Assembly (NCBI GenBank): GCA_963575745.1
Contig: CAUYUJ010000658.1
Location: forward strand, 465,001 to 529,000
DNA length: 64,000 bases
Direction: 5' to 3'
Origin: Prorocentrum cordatum
Taxonomy: Eukaryota; Sar; Dinophyceae; Prorocentrales; Prorocentraceae
In this document: one piece after another, positions 56,895 to 64,000 of the stretch
How positions within the stretch are numbered: position 1 is the stretch's first letter
How the letters are laid out: each line of letters begins with the position of its first letter
Notes under the pieces: model-generated
The model's input: the letters and a program-made list of their open reading frames with translations, nothing else
What the model was told of the DNA's origin: nothing
Database searches by the model: none
Program-made: the position numbers and the translations under genes

Positions 56895-58025
56895 ATGGCT
56901 CTTCCTGGAAAGCGTGATGGTGAGACTGGAGTGGATGAGCGGACAAAACGTGCCCGTGCGCCAGCGTCCCCACGCCACGTTGTCGCAAAAGGTCTCGGTA
57001 GAGGCGCAGCAGTTGGTGAGGAGCAGGTTGTTACGATTTCAGTTCTTAGAGGTGAATTTTCTTCGATGAAAGATGAGTTGAAGGCGACTTTCACAGATAT
57101 TAAGAATGAGATGGTCAAGGATGTGCATCGTGAATTGGAACCGCTGCGGAAAGATATCTCAGATCTTCAGAAGGGCCAAGAAGATCAGAAGAAAATACAT
57201 GCACAGCTCTTTGCCGCCATCCAAGGACACCCCCCTCAGAATCTTGGTGTTGGAACGGGTGCGCCACCGTCGGAGGCAGGATCATCAGGTTCAACGAGAT
57301 TCACAGCCTCACGCGTTGAATGGAACAAAACCAGGGCCGATTTCAAACCAGGATGGATCAGTTTGCAAGGCTGGACTTCAGGAGATCCGAGGGACCTGAC
57401 GGCGAGGACAAACAACATCATGTCGGAGGAAAGGGGTACTAGGATTGTCACGTGGATGGTGGAGAATATCTGTTGTAAATTTGCAGATCGCTCGAAGCAG
57501 GTGCCAGTGAAAGTTCTTGATGATATAGCGACTCAGAGAGAGAATACACGCAAACCATACGGCTTGTTCAGGATCAAGTTCATTCTTGAGACCAGCATTA
57601 CGAAAGATCAGATTTGGGATCTGCAACGTGCTATTCATGAAGCAGTTACGTCCAGGACTGGAGAGCTCTGGGCTGATGATAAGTTTGGTCCAGCGATTCA
57701 GAGTTACATCAGTGTGAAGGTGGAGACGGCCTTATGGAAAGTTCAACAAATACAAGCGGGATCGAAGCTCATCGCTACGTATCACAAGCGCAAGGGCAGT
57801 ACTCCTCAAGAGCAGAATGCTACTGTGCGGGTGGAATATGGACCACCCAGTATTTCCTGGGCCTGGGGCTTTCCTAACAAAAATGATATGAGCAACAGGG
57901 TATGCTTGGGCACGTGGTCATCTGAGGAGGGGTGGAAGCTGAAGACCTCCGAGGTTGAGAAGATCAGCACGTCGATCCACGTTGCGAACTGGCAGACCGA
58001 ACTCAACCAACATAATCGTTTCTGA
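56895..58025 (+). pseudogene. LINE D ORF1 (broken at the amino-terminal side)
   Basis: The intact part, 376 codons from ATG 56,895 to TGA 58,023-58,025, is very similar to LINE A ORF1. The amino-terminal part is in another frame because of a missing G near 56,880 and is also stopped by TAA at 56,833 (GGT GAA in A, GGA TAA in D). Coiled-coil and carboxy-terminal regions are as in A. The frame continues past TGA into ORF2. Confidence 0.82.
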
Positions 58026-61000
58026 CGACGGCCACAGCGGATTCGGACCGCATCGTGGAATATCAAAATGAAGGGTGATGGAGTTGAAACATCGCATGCT
58101 TTGCGTTTCTTGAAACACGAGGGGATGGAACTTATCGGTCTCCAGGGGTGCCAGAATGTACCGTCGTACCTCGTGCACGAATTAGGGTATGAAGCTAAGT
58201 GGTCCACGCAACATGTTCTTGGGGATGATGCTCACGATCGCAGATGTATTGAGGGGAATGCAGGGGTTTTGATTGCAAATGGGTTGCAGGATAGCATTCT
58301 TGAGACTCGAGAGCGTAGAAGATTCGTTGCTGTTGCCCTTCGGGGTCCCAGAATCGGTGCTCTAATAGTTGCCTCATTGTATCTACCTCATGTAGAGTTC
58401 TATGGGCGTTCAGCCGCCCAAATGGATCGTATGTTTACTTTCTATCAGGACATCTTGTTAGAGCTTGTTGAGACGATCATCGAGCTTAGGAAAAAGTTTG
58501 GGATAAAGGAGGTTGTAATCATGATGGATGCGAATGTTGAGGTCCATCAGGATGTCACCATTGATAGGGTGCAGGTCACGGGGAAAGGTGTGCAGGCCTC
58601 CACAGGTAGGAGCAGCCAGGGAGGGTTTGAGAACATGCGTGAGAAGTACAGAGACTACATGAGTAGGAGCTTGTGCATGGCCATGGCACGTGTGCTGTTG
58701 ACCCTGATAGACACTCACGGTGAGAGATGTACGACTTTCCGAAGTAGCATGAACACATAAAAGGTCCTGGACTACATAGCTGTACCTAAGGATTGGTGTC
58801 ACACTGGACTAGACCCCAGATGCGATTTTATCAAGCCGCTCGGAGATAAGAGAGTTGACCGTTGGAGTGATCATAAGATGGTTAGTTGTTTTCTCCCTGG
58901 ACCTCCTGCTCGTGTTGGTAAAGGACCTCGTGTTCTTGGCAGCCTGGCGAGATGGAGACCAATTCCAGGGAAAGATGTGGAAGTGCGTCGTGTTATTGCT
59001 GAGCGTGTCTTGGGGATTTCGAACGGTGAGTGTGATAGGAGAAGAGCGACGAAAAGGAGGAGGGATAGAGGCGAGGAGAAGGTTGAGGACCAGGAGGGGT
59101 TGATGGAGCAGCATGTGTGCAGGACTAGGTGGAGGACGATCTCTTTAGATATCTTCGAGGAGCGATTGAAGGCTGGTGCGGTTGAGGACAAAAAGCTCTT
59201 CGAGCTGAAGACCTCGATTGGCAACGATCTGAAACTCACGGAGGAGGAGCAGGAGGTTCGGGACTACCACTATGGGGTGCACAAGAGGTGGAAGAAGGGG
59301 GAGGTGGATGAGAAGGAGTTCAAAGATTCTCGGCGTAGGTGGAATCGGGTCCGACGTGAACTTCGTAGGCGTATCTTGGAACATAAGTATCGGGATGAGG
59401 GTAAACCACGCACAGTCGTCACACACATGAAAATTGACGGTACCATGACAGAGAATCGAGAGTCCTGGAAAGCGGAAATCGCCAAAATCGCCCGGGTGAA
59501 ATATTCCAGCCAAACACTCCATCAACAAAATGTAGAATGCTTGGCTCGACTTAAGCAGCGAGCAATCCAGCACACTCGACTCAATGCAGATTCTTCTCCC
59601 ATTACGATGGGTATTCTACATAAAGCGAGAGCTCGCCTCAAGGTGGGCAAGGCAGTTGGCTCTGACGGTATATCAGCAGCTCTTTTACGCAGCCTATCTT
59701 GGGAGGCCCTCAGAGTGGTCTTGGATTGTTTCCAGCAGCTGTATGCTAGACGATTGCAGTCACCGCCGTCTTGGAGAAAATTACTAGCTACACTCATCTT
59801 GAAGGATACGAAGAAGCCAGAGTTCACCAATACGCGTACTTTGGCTCTCAATAGCGTGCTTCCGAAATGCTTTACGGCATGTTTGTGTATCTTACTCAAT
59901 CGTCATGTTGAACAGAATACGCCTCGGACGGGAATCAATTTGTATGGATTTCATGAGGGACGGAAATGCAGCGAGATAACAGCAGGATTGCAGAACTTGA
60001 TTAGGCACGCCAGGCTCTGGGGGAAGCACGGGAATGCATGTGTGGGAGTTCTAGATGTTGAGTGCGCCTTTGACAACATCACGATACCGATGGCAGACAG
60101 AGCGATGTATGATATCAATGTTGACCCAGAGCTAGCGTATGCGATCTTGGAGCAGAATGCAGATGCAACGGCGACTTTTCGATTTGGTCCAGTGGAATCA
60201 GAAAGCCTACCGTGGAGCTCATGTATCAAAACGGGGTCCCTTGAAGGCCCTGATATTTGGAATATTGTCACGATTGCATGTTTGGGCAGGGTGCTCTCGG
60301 ACTGGGAACAAAAAGGTATATGCCTGAAGCTATCACATGAGGCTGCTTCTATTACGATCTCGCACTTCATTTGGGCGGATAATTTTGTTTTGATTGCTGA
60401 TTCTAGACCAGCACTGAGGGAGATGATCTGGCAGCTCACTGTACCGCTACATGCATGGGGACTCAGATGGAAGCCTACCTCGCTCGAGTATATGGACATT
60501 GGCGCGCTGAAGAATGTCTTCGACCCGCTCACGGTTACCATGACACCACCAGGACTGGAGAGATTGGGAATTTCCAGCTCAGGTGTTAGAAACCATATGT
60601 GTGGAAGTTCAAGCTCGGGTGTTAGAAACCATATGTGTGGAAGTTCAAATGGGGCTCTGGATGTGTCGCCATCTGAAGCTGTCAACCAGACCACTGTGGA
60701 ACTTAAGCAGGTTGACGAGATCATCGTTTTGGGCACGAAGTTGAATAGAACACTGGATGACTATCACGATATTCGATACAGACTGCAAAAAGGTATTTCA
60801 GCTTTTTGGCGAGATCGACGATATTATCAGAGTATGGTCATTCCTTGGCGACGAAAATTCAAAAGATATGATGCAAGAGTGAGAGTTCAGATTTCTTATG
60901 GAGTTGAGGGTTCATCTTCAGATATTGGTGTTTTGAGACTTTTACATAAGGAGGAGGGCAAGATGCGTTCTCGCATGTGCTGGCGCCAGAAGCGCAACGG

Positions 61001-62372
61001 AGAGGACTTCGCGACCTTCATCACACGTGTGTTTCGACGTGGGCGCTCGATGCTACTCAAGGAAGGGAAACCGTCCTTGGTTCAGCTGTACCTGCACAAA
61101 CAGTTCTTGTGGGCCAAGGATATTGCCACGGAGTGCTTTGAAAATATGCCAGACTCGCTGCAGGACTCGAGCATCTCTGCAACGGGAGGGTCTCAGTTGA
61201 TTGGGAAGAACGTGGAGGAGGAGATGATGGAGGTGGAGGTGGAGGAGCCAAACAGGAGGAAGAGGAAGAGTGCTCTCATCAGGGAGGCAAAACGTGCTTG
61301 TGAAGGTTTGTCTCAGAACACGTCCAGGTTGCGGACCAGGGTCCAGGAGAAGCACACTCGATTTCCAGGGAGAAAGCTTCGTTTTCGTGAAGGGGAGCAT
61401 GTTGACCGAGGTGCTCAAAGTAGACTTCTCATGCTGCATGCAGGCTTCGAATGGACTGCTAGACGGGATGACTTCATTGCGACTCTTGACACACAGAGTG
61501 CACGGGAGGTGACGAGAGCCAGGGGACAGTCAACCAAGCTTCTGGGTATGTGTCCGTGGGCCAGGGTGTTCGAAGAGGTGGCGGGGAAGTTCTGGATCGA
61601 CGGTATTGCTTGGGATGAGGCTAGCTGGATATTCTTTGTGAGGACTGTCTTGAAGGACGCTCCTGAGATGTTGAACCTTTGTGTATTGAAAGACCCTATG
61701 CCCTGGAAGGAGTCGGAGGAGGGGGAGACGATTAAGAAGCAGGAGGACCCAGATAAGTTGGCCAAACGTCTCATTGCTATATTCCAGGATCATACTGAAT
61801 TTGAGTTCGTGCCAGGGAACATTTCTGTGGAACTGATGGGGGGTTCACAATGTGTGATCAGGTGGTTGGAGGGCTTGAGTAGTATCACTAATAGAAAGTA
61901 TGCTAGCCGCGTGATGTGGGCGCAGGACACTACAAACGATCTAGCCGACAGATGTGGACTACGAGCTGCCAATTTAGGACGGAACGTGTGGAAGTGGGTG
62001 TATAGGGAGGGCAATACTCGTGCCGATGAATTAACGTGGACCGCGCGGAGAGGCGAATGTTACGAATATTATGACACTTGTTTTCTTCAGGAAGTGAAAG
62101 ATTGTAAAGTTGTGATCTCAGGGATCAAAGGAGGCTTTGATGGTGGGAGATCGATTTTTGGTGTAGGCTGTGGCTGGTATCTGGATTACTATGTGTGTAG
62201 TGCTCTCCCCTCTTCTTCTTACTATAATCAGACTGGCTGGCGCCAGAATGTAGGTCTCAAAGGCTTCCTTCTCCCAGCACAATGCACTATCACAGAGGCT
62301 GAGTTAGAAGCTGCCCGAGAGCTCCTTTTAGGAGTGGTGCATATCCTGAGTTTGTCAGGATATCCCCTGTAG
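58026..62372 (+). pseudogene. LINE D ORF2: endonuclease, RT and permuted RNase H, one nonsense codon
   Basis: A single frame, 1,448 codons to TAG at 62,370-62,372, interrupted only by TAA at 58,758-58,760 (TAT in LINE A). Endonuclease: TASWNI, GMELIGLQGCQN (Gln-Gly here where A has the catalytic-type Gln-Glu), MMDANVEVH, WSDHKMVSCF. RT: YGFHEGRKC, VGVLDVECAFDNI, KTGSLEGPDIWNI, HFIWADNFVLI (60,372-60,383). RNase H in permuted order: GGSQ (61,842; Asp replaced by Gly), NTRADELTW, GGFDGGRS, TEAELEAARE. The Glu-to-Gly and Asp-to-Gly changes would each disable the enzyme, consistent with a dead copy. Confidence 0.88.
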
Positions 62373-62431
62373 GACTGGGTCTGGGGCTCCTGAGGAGTTT
62401 AACCCTGCCAGGACCCGCCTAGAACGCCTAG

Positions 62432-63408
62432 AACCAAGGTTGACGGTTTACCGCCGGCGCCCAGTTTTGGTCGGTTGAAAATTTTGTTTTCGAATTTTGA
62501 CAATTCGTTAGAGCTCTAGTTTTTTTTTCCCGTGATATTCGATCTTATTCCCGCTCGCCATCTTGATCTCAGCTCGATCGGGTGAATATTACTATCGAAA
62601 AGCACTGTGGCGGGATCGGCCGTTTTGAGTCATCGTGATACAGGCTGACGGTTTTCTGTACATAACTCGAGCTTTAGGACAGCTAGAGAGCTGGTAAGCA
62701 CAGCTAATCGATGTAGAATGATTAGGCGCGTTCGCCTGTTGAATCCAGAGGTCTGAACTCGGTCTGTTAGCCGAGCTAGGTCCGCAAACCTATTCGATTA
62801 TTCGAGTCATCTTGACAGGAACTCTCGGTTTTCTGCACTTAACTCGAGCTGTAGGACAGCTACAGAGCTGATATTTACAGAAACTGATTCAGAATCATCA
62901 TTTGCGTTTGTCTGTCGAATCCAGAGCTCTGAACTCGGTCTGCTGCCCAATCTAGAATCGCGAACTTATTTGTATTGGTCGAGTCATCTTGAGAAGTGCT
63001 CTCCGTTTTCTTCACTCAACTCGCGCTGAGGGGGGCTACAGTGCTGGTGCTCACAGGAGTTGATTCGCAGAAATCGGGCGCGTCCGCCTGTCGAATCCAG
63101 AGCTCGGAACTCGGTCTGCTGCCCGAATTAGGTCTGCGAAACTACTGTATTGTTCGAGTCATCCTGAGAGGTGCTGTCGGTTTTCTGCGCTTAACTCGGG
63201 CTGTAGGGGGGATGCAGGCCTGGTAATGACAGGAGTCGATTCGCAGACATCAGACGCGTCCGCCTGTCGCATTCAGAGGTCAAAGAATATTCACTATGAG
63301 TCGGAATGTTGATAGGTGCTGTCGGTTTTCTCAACTTAAGTCGAGCTAGGAAGCTCTACGAGTCTCCCGGCGGTAACCAAGGTTGACGGTTTACCGCCGG
63401 CGCCCAGT
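62432..63408 (+). repeat. Satellite cassette downstream of LINE D with intact target palindrome
   Basis: After the palindrome right half, a 5'-truncated M3 starts at TTTTGGTCGGTTG (62,465), followed by four 178-bp units. It ends in an uninterrupted palindrome (63,367-63,400) whose flank (CTCTACGAGTCTCCCGGCGG) is identical to the left flank of LINE D, so it shows the unoccupied target. Confidence 0.88.
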
Positions 63409-64000
63409 TTGAAAGATATTTGACCATTTATTTTGAGAAAGCAGATTTTTCGCACCTGTAGTGGGTTAAGGCGCGCCTGCCAGTAATATTTTCAGGTCCG
63501 TAGCTGTAGTATTACTATCAAAACACTTGGGGGAATCAACGTTGGATAAAAAACAGAAAAGCGTGATTTTTCGAGTTTCTGAGGTCTTGCTCTAGACGCT
63601 TTCTTCATGCTTACCGATGAGCGCCGTGTGAGGGAAGAGCTCTACGAGGGCCCCAGCGGCAACCTGGTTGACGGTTTACCGCCGGTTCCCAGTTGGCCCA
63701 GCCGGCCGAGGCGGACAATGTGGCAACTTTTGGGTAGTTTTGCAAATATTTGAAAGATATTTGACAATTCATTTTGATAAAGCAGATTTTTCGCACCTGT
63801 AGACAACTTTGAGGGCCTTTGCGTTTCAATATGAGCGCTGAAGGCGCACTTTTACTATCAAAACACTTGGCGCAACCAAATTTCTATCGACATGAAAAAA
63901 TTGAAGACTCAATTTTTCAAGAAATGCCTCGAGAAGCTCTCTCCTTCGACTCTCAGCAATCTCACGCGTGAAAAGAGCTCTACGAGGTCCCCGGCGCATG
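63409..64000 (+). repeat. Two type II cassettes; window ends in a palindrome left arm
   Basis: The first type II copy starts truncated (TTGAAAGATATTTGACC, 63,409) and ends at a palindrome at about 63,652-63,685. The second starts at TGGCCCAGCCGGCCGAGG and ends with GAGCTCTACGAGGTCCCCGG at the window edge. Type II length is about 300 bp. No gene. Confidence 0.8.

Larger units (their letters stand above)
56247..62431 (+). mobile_element. LINE D, close sister of LINE A, inactive
   Basis: Inserted inside the loop of a boundary palindrome, with an 11-bp duplication AACCAAGGTTG at 56,236-56,246 and 62,432-62,442. The 5' end holds a short copy of the GC-rich 5' UTR (56,247-56,290), a spliced-leader relic (56,286-56,307, one internal mismatch), then palindrome left-half sequence and the normal 5' UTR. 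Coding lesions: TAA at 56,833, a 1-bp deletion near 56,880, TAA at 58,758, and Gly replacing the first RNase H Asp at 61,842. Confidence 0.93.

Noticed and set aside
52841-63408. Non-autonomous Helitrons as the source of the satellite cassettes (3' hairpin)
   Set aside because: The sequence after the hairpin is CGCCCAGT rather than CTRR, no fixed TC start is seen, and M3 starts vary as in 5'-truncated retrocopies.
24758-63685. CRISPR array or bacterial integron
   Set aside because: Palindromes are irregularly spaced, in both orientations and in eukaryotic LINE-rich DNA; no Cas or integrase gene is present. The resemblance to cassette arrays is architectural only.

Overview
The window is nuclear DNA of a dinoflagellate, and it is almost entirely mobile and repetitive. 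The diagnostic sign is a 22-nt match to the conserved dinoflagellate spliced leader at 35,385-35,406, at the 5' edge of a LINE; a one-mismatch second copy sits in a sister LINE at 56,286-56,307. GC-rich coding, a dinoflagellate-style Cys-rich region and abundant degenerate LINEs fit. No tRNA, rRNA or ordinary single-copy cellular gene was recognised.

Left block (1-17.6 kb, minus strand): a very large Helitron-type gene. One frame is open from 11,697 to position 1 and runs off the window (at least 3,899 codons). It encodes a two-tyrosine HUH replication initiator, a Pif1-like helicase, an endonuclease/exonuclease/phosphatase (EEP) nuclease and a ubiquitin-specific-protease (USP) domain. Upstream coding-like stretches change frame at about 11.4-11.7, 13.2-13.4 and 15.2-15.6 kb. 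This suggests introns or frameshifts; one candidate intron carries an extreme T tract. These upstream parts contain several in-frame tandem peptide repeats.

Middle block (17.7-23.9 kb): consecutive simple and tandem arrays. In order they are (CGT)n, C/T-rich DNA, about 28 copies of a 90-100 bp GC-rich minisatellite, a CCCGAG hexamer array, and a 1.2 kb ACAGAC-type tract.

Right block (23.9-64 kb): a mosaic of repeat cassettes (178-bp satellite units, shorter modules, LINEs). Most boundaries fall at one recurring imperfect palindrome with arms CCGGCGGTAA and TTACCGCCGG. Four LINE insertions are present: A (35.4-41.5 kb), B (41.5-47.0), C (48.35-49.2, 3' fragment) and D (56.2-62.4). Each 3' end abuts the right half of this palindrome, and D shows an 11-bp target duplication inside its loop. 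A and D are close relatives with different disabling lesions; B is a diverged family.

The LINEs share three unusual features. ORF1 and ORF2 lie in one frame separated only by UGA, with no usable AUG before the endonuclease core. The RT catalytic motif reads WADN instead of YxDD. The C-terminal RNase H motifs appear in circularly permuted order (DS, AD, then DG, AE). Together with trans-spliced-leader capture and hairpin-targeted insertion, this LINE group is the best candidate here for an undescribed system.
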